Shown here: piece after piece, positions 37,620 to 46,045 of the stretch
Layout of the letters: each line of letters starts with the position of its first letter
How positions within the stretch are numbered: position 1 is the first letter of the stretch
DNA from: Gammaproteobacteria bacterium
GTDB taxonomy: Bacteria > Pseudomonadota > Gammaproteobacteria > Competibacterales > Competibacteraceae
Length of the DNA: 64,000 nucleotides
Assembly: GCA_024235095.1 (NCBI GenBank)
Contig: JACKNC010000001.1
Span: forward strand, 744,001-808,000
Direction of reading: 5' to 3'
The notes under the pieces: model-generated
Told to the model about the DNA's origin: nothing
The model's input: only the letters and a program-made list of their open reading frames with translations
The model's database searches: none
Position numbers and translations under genes: made by a program

Positions 37620-38695
37620 TATCCACCGGTGCGGCCATCGGTGCGGCCACGATAGCTGGTGAAATAGCGGGTCGTGTGTTCCTGGCGACGCTGTTCCAGG
37701 TAATTCACATCCAGCTCAGCGGGCCGGGTTGGCGGATGCAGCGAAATTTCAGTGGCTGAGGGGATCGCTGGCGGATTCTGCGTTTGCAGCGGCTCGCCAA
37801 TCCACGGTAACTGGTCATTGACCTGCTGGGTATCGCGCTCGTATTTGATCAACAGATGGAGGGTTTCCTCCAACAGCGCTGGGGTCAGCGCGTCGGCGTT
37901 GAGCAGCACCAGCGCCTGCGCCCAGTCCAGCGTCTCGCTGATGCTGGGCGCTTTGCGCAAATCCAGAGCGCGTAACCGGCGGATCACTGCAACGACCTGG
38001 GCCGCCAACGTTTCTCGCAACGCTGGTACTTTCATCCGAAGGATATCTAACTCCCGCTGTTCGTCCGGATAGCCGATGAACAGATGCAGACAGCGGCGCT
38101 TGAGCGCGTCGCTCAGGTCGCGGGTGTTGTTACTGGTGATGATGACGTAGGGAATGGTCGCGGCTTTGACCGTGCCAAGTTCCGGCACCGTGACCTGAAA
38201 ATCACTCAGTACTTCCAGCAGGAAGGCTTCAAACTGTTCTTCGGCGCGGTCGAGTTCGTCGATCAACAGCACCACGGGGTCAGGGGAGCTGATCGCCTGA
38301 AGGATCGGGCGGCGCACCATGAAATGCTCCGAAAAAAACACATCCTCGTGCAGATGCAATTGCGCAACCGCCTCATGCAGATCGCTGACACCCTCGAATA
38401 GGCGACTGATTTTGTCGCGCAGAATCTGCGTGTAGAGTAATTGCTTACCGTACTCCCACTCGTAAAGCGCGTGCGCCTCGTCCAGCCCGCCATAACATTG
38501 CAGCCGAATCAGCCGACGCTCCAAAGCAGCCGCTACCGCTTTCGCCAGTTCGGTCTTGCCGACGCCTGCCGGTCCTTCGATCAGGATCGGCTTGTGCATT
38601 TGCAAGGCTAAAAAAGCGACGGTCGCCAGTTTGCGGTCGCATAAGTACTGCTGATCGCGCAACTGCGCGATGGTTTGCTCGATCGATGCGAACAT
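37619..38695 (-). CDS. MoxR-family AAA+ ATPase
   Basis: A 358-residue MoxR/CoxD-type ATPase. From the ATG at 38695 (MFASIEQTIA; GGAG seven bases upstream) Walker A is GPAGVGKTE at 41-49 and Walker B LLIDELDRAEEQFEAFLLEV at about 143; VIITSNNTRDLSDALKRRC holds sensor 1 and the arginine finger region. It works with the VWA partner encoded next. The first residues of the longer frame (from 38761) run across a 14-bp-arm hairpin and are unlikely to be translated. Confidence 0.88.
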   Translation of the reverse strand: MFASIEQTIAQLRDQQYLCDRKLATVAFLALQMHKPILIEGPAGVGKTELAKAVAAALERRLIRLQCYGGLDEAHALYEWEYGKQLLYTQILRDKISRLFEGVSDLHEAVAQLHLHEDVFFSEHFMVRRPILQAISSPDPVVLLIDELDRAEEQFEAFLLEVLSDFQVTVPELGTVKAATIPYVIITSNNTRDLSDALKRRCLHLFIGYPDEQRELDILRMKVPALRETLAAQVVAVIRRLRALDLRKAPSISETLDWAQALVLLNADALTPALLEETLHLLIKYERDTQQVNDQLPWIGEPLQTQNPPAIPSATEISLHPPTRPAELDVNYLEQRRQEHTTRYFTSYRGRTDGRTGG

Positions 38696-38709
38696 GCGCC
38701 AACTCCGCG

Positions 38710-38741
38710 CCTGAACGCTCGGTAGACACCGAGCGTTCAGG
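38710..38741. promoter_or_regulatory. Perfect 14-bp inverted repeat between alcohol dehydrogenase and moxR
   Basis: CCTGAACGCTCGGT-agac-ACCGAGCGTTCAGG, 50 bases after the dehydrogenase stop and 15 bases before the moxR start. There is no T-run on either strand after the stem, so it is not a standard terminator. It may stabilise the dehydrogenase message or set lower expression of the genes that follow. Confidence 0.65.
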
Positions 38742-38791
38742 CCATCAAGGGGAATGCTCAAGATTGAGCTTAGCGCCCAAAGGGAGCTTGT

Positions 38792-40054
38792 CTAGTAAAC
38801 GCCGACCAAGGAATGACGCACGACGGGCGCTACGGACTCGAAGTTGCATTCGCGAGCATTGCCCGGTGTCGAGCCATCGCCGAGCACGTGATGAGTAATC
38901 CGCTCGATGTCGCGATCATCGCCGGCGATCTTCGCGCTGCTCATCTCCGCGTAGCGCCCTTGTCCCATCCGTGACTTGGTGTAAGAACCGACGCTGGTGA
39001 AATTGGCGGGAATGTTGACATCCTTGCTCAATCGAATCGCGGCTTCCACAGCGCGTTCGGCGGCTGAAACGTCCGACAGACCATCCACGTTTTCGCCCAT
39101 TGCCTTAGCGATGTCGCGGAAGCGCTTGTAGCAGGTCGGCATGTTGTATTCCCAGACGCGGGGCAGGGCAATGGCGTTGTTCAAGCCGTGATGCGAGTCA
39201 TAGAAAGCGCTGACCGCATGGGAAATGGAGTGGATAATGCCCAGACCGCCGCTGTTGAACGCCTGCGCGGAGATGTAAGAGGCGTACATCATGTTGGTGC
39301 GGGCTTCAAAGTTGAGCGGTTCCATGACGGCGCGCCGCAGGTTTTGCGCGACCAGTTCGATACCCAGCAATGCACTGCCCAGACTCGGCATGAAGTCGAT
39401 CCGGGAGACATAGGGTTCGGAAGCGTGCGCCAGGACGTCGAAACCACAGAAGGCGGTCAGATCCTGCGGCATGGAGAAGTGCAGGACCGGATCGTTGATG
39501 CTCAGCGTCACCGGAACGTTTTCGTCCATTCCCAACCATTTGTAAGGGGCCTTTTCCGAGGTGGTGTCGGTGATCACGTAGGCCCAACTGGTCTCGGAAC
39601 CGGTGCCGGCGGTGGTGTTGACAGCGATATGAGGCGGATTGTTAGGATTGTCGGACTTGTTGAAGCCGTCGAATTCGTTGATGTTGCGGCCATCGTGGGA
39701 AACTACGATACGCGCGCCTTTGGTCGCGTCGGTTACGCTGCCGCCGCCAACTGAAACGAAGCTGTCGCATTTCTCACGGGTATAAAGGTCGGCGATGTCC
39801 ATGACGTTATAGTCCTTGGGATTGGACTCAATTTTGTCATAGACCACCACGTCAATATCCCGATACTTGAGCTTGCCGACGATGTCTTCGACGATCCCGG
39901 TGCCTCGCAACCCAGAGGTGGCGAGTACGCAGCGTTTGAAGTTGAGCTTGTTAGCTTCCACGCCGACCATTTCGTAAGCGCCTGGACCGAGCAGGCCACG
40001 GGGAATGCGATGAAATTCTTTGATTGGAAACTGCCAGAGTTTGTGGGCTTCCAC
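38792..40054 (-). CDS. Iron-type alcohol dehydrogenase, NDMA-dependent methanol dehydrogenase-like
   Basis: A 420-residue group III (iron-containing) alcohol dehydrogenase. The opening LWQFPIKEFHRIPRGLLGPG and NPKDYNVMDIADLYTREKCD closely resemble the actinobacterial NDMA-dependent methanol dehydrogenase (Mno/Mdo), a nicotinoprotein with tightly bound NAD(P). Nucleotide motifs are VSVGGGSVTDATKGA and NTTAGTGSETSWAY. Metal ligands fall in FCGFDVLAHASE, HSISHAVSAF and SHHGLNNAIA. The start is a GTG with AGAGGAG at correct spacing. It is the first gene of the island transcript. The natural substrate could be methanol, ethanol or another primary alcohol. Confidence 0.88.
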   Translation of the reverse strand: MEAHKLWQFPIKEFHRIPRGLLGPGAYEMVGVEANKLNFKRCVLATSGLRGTGIVEDIVGKLKYRDIDVVVYDKIESNPKDYNVMDIADLYTREKCDSFVSVGGGSVTDATKGARIVVSHDGRNINEFDGFNKSDNPNNPPHIAVNTTAGTGSETSWAYVITDTTSEKAPYKWLGMDENVPVTLSINDPVLHFSMPQDLTAFCGFDVLAHASEPYVSRIDFMPSLGSALLGIELVAQNLRRAVMEPLNFEARTNMMYASYISAQAFNSGGLGIIHSISHAVSAFYDSHHGLNNAIALPRVWEYNMPTCYKRFRDIAKAMGENVDGLSDVSAAERAVEAAIRLSKDVNIPANFTSVGSYTKSRMGQGRYAEMSSAKIAGDDRDIERITHHVLGDGSTPGNARECNFESVAPVVRHSLVGVY

Positions 40055-40459
40055 GGTTGACTCCTCTTCCTTTGATAGCTATGAGCGGATGAAGTCCGCA
40101 TTATTTCCCTACCTTTAAAGATAGGGACGTTGCCTTTCGAGCGGCTCAGGTCGCGTCCGAGCCGTTCGGCAATCATTATTCGGCATGAGTGAGTTAGCTG
40201 ACTCGCTGACGCCTGATAGGGAGGGGTCTTAACAATAAGTAGGCCAATATCGCAATCAATATCATCGTTATTTTACATTCTATTGTTTTTATTTAAAATA
40301 AAAATTTTTATAGTAAGGTCGTTAAACTTATATGATCGAGTGTGGAACAAGGCTGTTGTGAAAGAACCGTAACATGCACTGTGTCAAACTGTCACGGTCT
40401 GTGCAACACAGGGGAGTGGACGCCTGCCAGAGGGCCGAAATCCCTATCTGGTAGTCGGA
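40055..40459 (-). promoter_or_regulatory. Upstream region of the alcohol dehydrogenase (island promoter region)
   Basis: A 405-base gene-free stretch. It holds an AT-rich block (about 40236-40335, with TTTTTATTTAAAATAAAAAT) in an otherwise GC-rich sequence. Upstream of that is a cluster of TGTG/TGTCA words: TGTGTCAAACTGTCACGG at 40380-40397, and TGTG-CAA-CACA as an inverted repeat at 40400-40410. An activator site for the AcoR-like protein is plausible. I saw no convincing -24/-12 element. Confidence 0.4.
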
Positions 40460-40885
40460 CTAACCCAACCGCCGCAACCGCTCCAGATAAACCCGCTCGT
40501 CCGGCTCCTGACCGTTCCGCTGCGCTTCCCAGAGTGTTTCGCCCAGACATTCCATCATCGCATGCTCGGCGGTATGCGCGTCGCCCATTCGCTGACAGAG
40601 TTGTTGATAAACATCGAGGATACCCACGGGCCGGTTGCCGCCTAACTGTTCCTGAATAGCGATGTGCATACCCATATGCAGAAAGGGATTGGTCTGCCCC
40701 CCTTCAGGCATATATTCCCGATTCAACGCAGTTTCGGCATCAGTCAACACCGGCTGATACTCGGGATGTTCGTTGATCACGCCGGCGATCAGTTGCTCCA
40801 GAGGCTCCAGCACCTGATCCTCACGTGCTTTTTCCCAAACCGTGCAGTAGTAGCGACGCAAACTGTCGCGGTCATTGCCAAACAT
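40460..40885 (-). CDS. DUF1841 family protein
   Basis: A 141-residue proteobacterial protein of unknown function, recognised by FGNDRDSLRRYYCTVWEKAR, HPEYQPVL, and NPFLHMGMHIAIQEQL. It is helical and probably cytoplasmic. Its ATG overlaps the nth stop (TGATG), so the two genes form an operon. Confidence 0.88.
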   Translation of the reverse strand: MFGNDRDSLRRYYCTVWEKAREDQVLEPLEQLIAGVINEHPEYQPVLTDAETALNREYMPEGGQTNPFLHMGMHIAIQEQLGGNRPVGILDVYQQLCQRMGDAHTAEHAMMECLGETLWEAQRNGQEPDERVYLERLRRLG

Positions 40886-41523
40886 CAGGACGCCTCGTTC
40901 TGGTCAGGGTATTCACAAAGATCGCGTATCGGGCAGATTGGGCAGTTGGGCTTGCGGGCCGTGCAAATATAGCGACCATGCAGGATCAGCCAATGATGCG
41001 CATCCTGCTTGAATTCTTCCGGTGTCGCCGCCAGCAATCCGTCTTCGACCTCACGCACGGTTTTACCCGGCGCCAGTCCGGTGCGATTGGCGACCCGGAA
41101 AATGTGCGTATCCACCGCAATGGTCGGCTCGCCAAAAGCCGTATTCAGGATGACATTCGCCGTTTTGCGACCGACTCCGGGTAAGCTTTCAAGCGCGGCG
41201 CGATCACGCGGCACCTCCCCGCCGTGGCGCTCCAGCAACAATTCGCACATCTTGAGAAGATTCGCTGCCTTGGTGTTGTAGAGACCAATCGTTTTGATGA
41301 ATGCCTTTAAGCGGGTCTCACCGAGCGCCAGCAGCGCTTGGGGCGTATTAGCAACCGGGAAGAGCCGGGCGGTCGCCTCATTGACTTTTTTATCCGTTGA
41401 TTGTGCGGACAGCATGACGGCCACCAGTAACTCGAAGGAGCTGTGATAACACAACTCGGTCGTGGGTTGGGGACAGGCAACTTGCAACCGGGTAAAGAGT
41501 TGGTGAATTTTCGTGGAATTCAT
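40885..41523 (-). CDS. nth: Endonuclease III
   Basis: A DNA glycosylase/AP lyase that removes oxidised pyrimidines in base excision repair; 212 residues. The helix-hairpin-helix is LPGVGRKTANVILNTAFG with the catalytic Lys, followed by the catalytic Asp in AVDTHIFRVANRTG. The C-terminal 4Fe-4S loop is CTARKPNCPICPIRDLC. The ATG at 41523 (MNSTKIHQLF) aligns with the E. coli protein; an ATG 27 bases upstream lies next to the sodB terminator. Confidence 0.95.
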   Translation of the reverse strand: MNSTKIHQLFTRLQVACPQPTTELCYHSSFELLVAVMLSAQSTDKKVNEATARLFPVANTPQALLALGETRLKAFIKTIGLYNTKAANLLKMCELLLERHGGEVPRDRAALESLPGVGRKTANVILNTAFGEPTIAVDTHIFRVANRTGLAPGKTVREVEDGLLAATPEEFKQDAHHWLILHGRYICTARKPNCPICPIRDLCEYPDQNEAS

Positions 41524-41550
41524 GCAGGGCGTCAGACGAGAACAGACCAT

Positions 41551-41583
41551 GAAAAAGCCAGCAAGCCCAATGGACTGCTGGCT
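41551..41583 (-). terminator. Rho-independent terminator of sodB
   Basis: On the minus strand AGCCAGCA ... TGCTGGCT (eight-base perfect arms, 12-base loop) followed by TTTTTC. It starts about 45 bases after the sodB stop. Confidence 0.8.
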
Positions 41584-41627
41584 CAGTAGTCAGCCGCGAC
41601 GCTATCGCCGGGCGCGGCTTCGCTGCC

Positions 41628-42206
41628 TCAAGCGTACTGTTGGGCGACGAAATCCCAATTGACCAGATTCCAGAACGCCTCAACATATTTCGGACGGGCG
41701 TTGCGGTAGTCAATGTAATAGGCATGTTCCCAGACATCACAGGTCAACAGCGCCTTCTTACCAGCGGTCGCCGGCGTGCCTGCGTTGCTGGTGCTTATCA
41801 GTTCAATGGAGCCGTCCGCATTTTTGACCAGCCAGCCCCAACCGGAACCGAAAGTGCCCACGGCGGTTTTAGTGAACTCTTCCTTGAATGTGGCGAATGA
41901 ACCGAACTTCGCCTTGATCGCCTCAGCCAGCGCGCCGCTCGGTTCGCCGCCGCCATTCGGCTTCAGGCAATTCCAGTAAAAAGTGTGGTTCCAGACCTGC
42001 GCGGCATTGTTAAACACGCCGCCCGAGGCTTTCAGGATGATCTCTTCGAGCGACAGGTTCTCGAATTCCGTACCCTTGATCAAGTTGTTCAGGTTGGTCA
42101 CATAGGTCTGATGATGCTTGCCGTAGTGAAATTCCAGGGTTTCCTTGGAAATATGCGGTTCCAGCGCATTTTGGGCGTAAGACAATGCAGGTAGCTCGTG
42201 AACCAT
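41628..42206 (-). CDS. sodB: Superoxide dismutase [Fe] type
   Basis: A 192-residue cytoplasmic Fe/Mn superoxide dismutase. The ATG at 42206 ([10 protein letters not shown]) has AAGGAG nine bases upstream; the longer frame is unsupported. Metal ligands are in [28 protein letters not shown], and [21 protein letters not shown] and the Gln-type [10 protein letters not shown] context favour the iron enzyme. Confidence 0.93.
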   Translation of the reverse strand: MVHELPALSYAQNALEPHISKETLEFHYGKHHQTYVTNLNNLIKGTEFENLSLEEIILKASGGVFNNAAQVWNHTFYWNCLKPNGGGEPSGALAEAIKAKFGSFATFKEEFTKTAVGTFGSGWGWLVKNADGSIELISTSNAGTPATAGKKALLTCDVWEHAYYIDYRNARPKYVEAFWNLVNWDFVAQQYA

Positions 42207-42446
42207 GATCGATATTCTCCTTGAGTTCAGTAATAGGGGTAGCACGCCCGGTTGGAACCCGGTGACAACGTGAAGTTTCGTCAAGGGGGGCAGGGCGCAT
42301 CAACGCGGCAAGTCTAGTCGTCGCTTCCCGGCGATGCAATGCAGGTTTCACCCGGCAAGGGTGTGTTATCCTTGCCACCATCCCGTGTGCCGGACCGGTG
42401 CGAAGCCGCTCCGCGCCCTTCGTTTCAGCTCATGGAGATCGAATCG

Positions 42447-42803
42447 ATGAACAAGCTCACCTTGATATTTGCCCTGCTGGCCGCTTTGAGTATCGCTGGT
42501 TGCGCCACTTCCGGCGGCGGTTCCAGCAGCGATGACAATGCGACCAGCGCCTCCAGCTCCAGTGGCAGTGGTCGTGACGCTCCCCAGGTCAGCGACGCGG
42601 AGATTACCTCTTCCATCCAGCAGGCTTTCAGTCAGGATGACCTCCTCTCCAAAGCCAATATTTCCGTCAATTCCAATCAGGGCGTGGTTAGCCTTAGCGG
42701 TCGACTCAGCGCGCGCGCTGCGAATCGCGCAGTATCGGTTGCGCGCGCCGCGCCCGGCGTGCGGCGGGTTCTTTGGGCCAGCATCGAATACATCCCCGAA
42801 TAA
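42447..42803 (+). CDS. BON-domain lipoprotein
   Basis: A 118-residue envelope lipoprotein. The ATG at 42447 has GGAG nine bases upstream. The signal MNKLTLIFALLAALSIAGC ends in a lipobox with Cys19, then a Ser/Gly-rich linker. A single BON domain follows (SDAEITSSIQQAFSQDD; NSNQGVVSLSGRLSARAANR; ARAAPGVRRVLWASIEY), as in small OsmY-like proteins that bind phospholipid. It lies 32 bases before the asparagine synthase-like gene. Confidence 0.85.
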   Translation: MNKLTLIFALLAALSIAGCATSGGGSSSDDNATSASSSSGSGRDAPQVSDAEITSSIQQAFSQDDLLSKANISVNSNQGVVSLSGRLSARAANRAVSVARAAPGVRRVLWASIEYIPE

Positions 42804-42835
42804 TGGCTCGTTGTTCCAGGGAACCTTGAACGCTC

Positions 42836-44629
42836 ATGTGCGGTATTGGCGGCGAATTACGCTTTGATGGCGGTGAACCGGATTTAGCCCTGATGGGCCG
42901 GATGTTGCGACGTTTGGCCCGGCGCGGCCCCGACCACGAAGGCGTCTGGTCGGACGGTCCCCTGTTGTTCGGTCATCGCCGCTTGTCGGTGATCGATCTC
43001 AGCGACCGGTCCAACCAGCCGATGGTCGATTCCGAACTCGGGTTAACGCTGGTGTTTAACGGCGCGATCTACAACTACCGGGAACTGCGGCAGGAATTGA
43101 GCGCTAAAGGTTATCGCTTCTTCTCCGAGGGCGATACCGAAGTCATCCTCAAGGCTTACGCGGAATGGGGCGAATCGTGCGTCGAGCATCTCACTGGCAT
43201 GTTCGCTTTTGCGCTCTGGAATCTACGGGAACACACCCTGTTTCTCGCCCGCGACCGGTTAGGCATTAAGCCGCTTTACTACAGTCGGACGCCGCGCGCC
43301 TTCCGCTTTGCCTCGAACAGCCAAGCGCTACTCGCTGCGCCGGACGTGGATACCGCGATTGACCCGGTGGGGTTGCATCATCAATTGACCCTGCACGCCG
43401 TGATCCCTGCACCGCGAACGATTCTGCAAGGCATTCGCAAATTGGCGCCAGCGACCACGCTGACTATTGATGCGCAAGGTCAGGAACAACAGCGAGTTTA
43501 CTGGCGCTTGACCGCTCGCCGTCCGGCTAAACCCCGTACTGAAGCCGAATGGACGCAGGCGGTGCATGATGCATTGCGGTTGGCGGTGAGGCGGCGGCTG
43601 GATGTCGCCGATGTGCCGGTTGGCGTATTACTGTCCGGGGGACTGGATTCCAGTCTGCTAGTCGCGCTACTCGCTGAATCCGGGGTCCGCGATCTGCGCA
43701 CCTTTTCCGTCGGCTTCGAGGATCAGCCGGAGGAGCGGGGCAGCGAGTTCGAGTATTCCGATCCGGTGGCGGCCCGCTATCAGACCCGTCATCACAAATA
43801 TCTGATCCCCAACGATCAGGTCTTACAACGCCTGCCGGAAGCCGTAACCTGCATGGCTGAACCCATGGTCGGCCAGGATGCCGTAGCGTTCTTTCTGCTG
43901 GCGGAACAGGTTTCCCAGGCGGTTAAAGTGGTGCAAAGTGGTCAGGGCGCTGATGAAGTCTTCGGCGGCTATTTCTGGTATCCGCGCATGGCTGCGGAAA
44001 CTGGCGATGCCGTGGAGCGGTTCCGACGGCATTACTTTGACCGCGATCACGCCGAATTTCTGCAAACCGTCGCACTGGCCTATCATGGTCCGGATCACAC
44101 GGCGGAACTGATTGCCGCACGACTGGCGGAGCCGGACGCGGAGGAATACCTCGACCAGGTACTGCGGCTGGACGTGACTACTCTGATCGTCGATGATCCG
44201 GTCAAGCGGGTAGACAATATGACCATGGCCTGGGGGCTGGAAGCACGGGTACCGTTCCTGGATCAGGAGCTGGTAGAACTGGCCATGCAGTTGCCGCCGG
44301 AATTGAAAATTGGCGGCGGCGGCAAACAGGTGTTGAAAACCATCGCCCGAGGTCTGTTACCGGATGCCGTGATCGATCGACCCAAGGGCTATTTTCCGGT
44401 GCCCGCGCTCAAGTTCGTGCGCGGGTCATTCCTGGATTTCATGCGCGATATTGTGAATTCGCGAGCCTGCCGGGAGCGCGGCCTGTTCCAGCGGGTGTAT
44501 CTCGACACCTTGCTGGCTGAACCCGAGGCGCATCTGACCCGGTTACTGGGCAGCAAGCTGTGGCATTCCGCCCTGCTGGAGTTGTGGTTGCAATTGAACG
44601 TCGACCCAGCAACGCGGGTCAATGGTTGA
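42836..44629 (+). CDS. asnO: N-acetylglutaminylglutamine amidotransferase-like (AsnB family)
   Basis: A 597-residue class II glutamine amidotransferase with the nucleophile Cys2 (MCGIGGELRFDGG), glutaminase motifs FNGAIYNYRELR and FSEGDTEVILKAY, and the synthetase PP-loop LLSGGLDSSLLVALL. VVQSGQGADEVFGGYFWYP and VDDPVKRVDNMTMAWGLEAR match the subgroup that amidates N-acetylglutaminylglutamine to the osmolyte NAGGN, rather than general AsnB. The usual partner genes (NAGG synthetase and peptidase) are not adjacent, so the role is tentative. The enzyme appears complete, followed 29 bases later by grxD. Confidence 0.82.
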   Translation: MCGIGGELRFDGGEPDLALMGRMLRRLARRGPDHEGVWSDGPLLFGHRRLSVIDLSDRSNQPMVDSELGLTLVFNGAIYNYRELRQELSAKGYRFFSEGDTEVILKAYAEWGESCVEHLTGMFAFALWNLREHTLFLARDRLGIKPLYYSRTPRAFRFASNSQALLAAPDVDTAIDPVGLHHQLTLHAVIPAPRTILQGIRKLAPATTLTIDAQGQEQQRVYWRLTARRPAKPRTEAEWTQAVHDALRLAVRRRLDVADVPVGVLLSGGLDSSLLVALLAESGVRDLRTFSVGFEDQPEERGSEFEYSDPVAARYQTRHHKYLIPNDQVLQRLPEAVTCMAEPMVGQDAVAFFLLAEQVSQAVKVVQSGQGADEVFGGYFWYPRMAAETGDAVERFRRHYFDRDHAEFLQTVALAYHGPDHTAELIAARLAEPDAEEYLDQVLRLDVTTLIVDDPVKRVDNMTMAWGLEARVPFLDQELVELAMQLPPELKIGGGGKQVLKTIARGLLPDAVIDRPKGYFPVPALKFVRGSFLDFMRDIVNSRACRERGLFQRVYLDTLLAEPEAHLTRLLGSKLWHSALLELWLQLNVDPATRVNG

Positions 44630-44658
44630 GAATCTTTCTCATTAATCGAGGTAAACCG

Positions 44659-44997
44659 ATGGATGCTTTGGAACGTATTAAACAACAAGTTGAAAACAAT
44701 CCGGTGGTGATCTACATGAAGGGCACGCCGGAAGCGCCGCGTTGTGGCTTCTCGCATCGCGCCTCGCAGGCGCTGGCGGCGACGGGCCAGCCCTTCGCCT
44801 ACGTGAATGTGTTGGAAGACCCGGAGATTTTTGACAGTCTGCCGCGCTATGCAGATTGGCCAACCTTCCCGCAAATTTATATTGATGGCGAACTGGTCGG
44901 CGGTTGCGACATCACCCTGGAGCTTTATCAGAACGGGGAGTTGCAAAAGCTGATGGAGGATGCGGTGGGCAAAGCGGAAGCGCCATCCGCCGCCTAA
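44659..44997 (+). CDS. grxD: Monothiol glutaredoxin GrxD
   Basis: A 112-residue CGFS-type glutaredoxin that carries a shared 2Fe-2S cluster and helps Fe-S delivery. Motifs are VVIYMKGTPEAPRCGFSHRA, WPTFPQIYIDGELVGGCDI. The ATG at 44659 is preceded by GAGG. A terminator follows 20 bases after the stop. Confidence 0.94.
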   Translation: MDALERIKQQVENNPVVIYMKGTPEAPRCGFSHRASQALAATGQPFAYVNVLEDPEIFDSLPRYADWPTFPQIYIDGELVGGCDITLELYQNGELQKLMEDAVGKAEAPSAA

Positions 44998-45017
44998 GCT
45001 ATGTTCAGTCATGACCG

Positions 45018-45038
45018 GCCCGGCATGCCGGGCTTTTT
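45018..45038 (+). terminator. Rho-independent terminator of grxD
   Basis: GCCCGGCATGCCGGGC followed by TTTTT, a perfect palindrome with a T-run. Confidence 0.9.
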
Positions 45039-45250
45039 GTGTGATTGCACAATGCGAAAAATTTTTCGAGAATCTCTAGAAAAATGCATTGTAAGTGCTA
45101 CAATGATCGCGCTCAGGCCGTAGCAGTGACTGTAAAATACATAGCCGTTGCTTTAGCCGGGTAAACCACCGATAAGGAGCGCCCCCTCCTCTCATGATTA
45201 CTATCAAATAAGGCTGACTTCTACGCCACCGTTGAGCGAGGTGAACTATC

Positions 45251-45715
45251 ATGTCCAGTGTTTTGCAGCAAATCGCCGAGCAATTCGAGTGCATCGATCC
45301 TGACAAAGCTAATGAGTTGCGTCGGATTGAACAGGTCTATACCCGTTTTGGTTTTGATGACAATAACACCGCGCAAGGCAGTGATCAGGATGGTGCCACC
45401 CGTCGTATGCTTCACTATCTGCCACGGATGGCGCGCATGAAAGATTTCCGGCTCTACCGGATTGGGGTCGGTGAGCAGGAAAACGGTGGTTATGCCCACC
45501 AGGCTGTCGCTTTACTCGACGCCCACCACTTGCCCACGCCGGGCAACACTCTGGCGGTTCTGGACCCGATTGGAACGGAGGCTTCCACCCCAACCGCAAG
45601 CGATGAAACCTCCCATCAATACTTTTTTGAAGTCTGGCAGACCTTGCAGCACCATTATGGCCACGGCTGCGCATTAATCCCCGATCATCAAGCGTCGGCA
45701 CGGTCCGTGCGTTAA
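45251..45715 (+). CDS. Hypothetical protein
   Basis: A 154-residue soluble protein that I do not recognise. It starts MSSVLQQIAEQFECIDPDKA; GAGG lies nine bases before the ATG. The centre is rich in charged and aromatic residues (MLHYLPRMARMKDFRLYRIG) and the end is low in structure. No membrane segment or motif is visible. The 253-base gap before it includes a TACAAT box at 45099-45104 that may be a -10 element. Palindromic repeats begin one base after the stop. Confidence 0.6.
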   Translation: MSSVLQQIAEQFECIDPDKANELRRIEQVYTRFGFDDNNTAQGSDQDGATRRMLHYLPRMARMKDFRLYRIGVGEQENGGYAHQAVALLDAHHLPTPGNTLAVLDPIGTEASTPTASDETSHQYFFEVWQTLQHHYGHGCALIPDHQASARSVR

Positions 45716-45716
45716 T

Positions 45717-45935
45717 CAAGATCCCCCCAGCCCCCCTTTTTCAAAGGGGGGAGAAGTTTCCCCCTGTGGTTGGTTCCTCCCTTTAACAAAGAGGGGTGAG
45801 GGGCGCGCAGCCAGAATCCCCCCCGGCCCCCCTTTTTCAAAGGGGGGAGACATTTCCCCTGTGATCGGTTCCCCCCTTTGGCAAAGCTTCTGCTGTCGGT
45901 TCCCCCCTTTAGCAAAGGGGGGTGAGGGGGGATTT
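45717..45935. repeat. CCCCCC...CAAAGGGGGG palindromic repeat cluster
   Basis: Several diverged copies of a unit of the form ATCCCCCCxGCCCCCCTTTTTCAAAGGGGGG, in both orientations, with spacers such as GAAGTTTCCCC and TGGTTCC. The core CCCCCCTTTxxCAAAGGGGGG is a near-perfect palindrome. Related clusters are at 50421-50573, 50952-51017 and, decayed, at 55504-55560 and 58963-59022. Confidence 0.85.
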
Positions 45936-46000
45936 GAATGTTGCAGCCGTCAACTCTTCCCCTATACTTTATCCATCCTTGATATAGGGGAATGCACATC

Positions 46001-46045
46001 ATGACGCGCTCAATTCGTTTCTTATTCATTCTGTTGACGCTGCTA
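46001..46045 (+). pseudogene. 5' fragment of the DUF4214/lipase gene, split by an IS
   Basis: ATG plus 14 codons encoding the first half of a signal peptide (MTRSIRFLFILLTLL). Joining base 46045 to 47247 (removing the IS and one TA copy) restores an intact signal peptide ending GLLAFVAPRPAQA. GGGG lies about ten bases before the ATG. Confidence 0.85.

Noticed and set aside
40055..40459. Sigma-54 promoter (-24 GG / -12 GC) for the island
   Set aside because: I scanned the gap by eye on the minus strand. The nearest match (TGCCGAATAATGATTGCC in reverse) has wrong spacing and lacks the GG, so no promoter is claimed.
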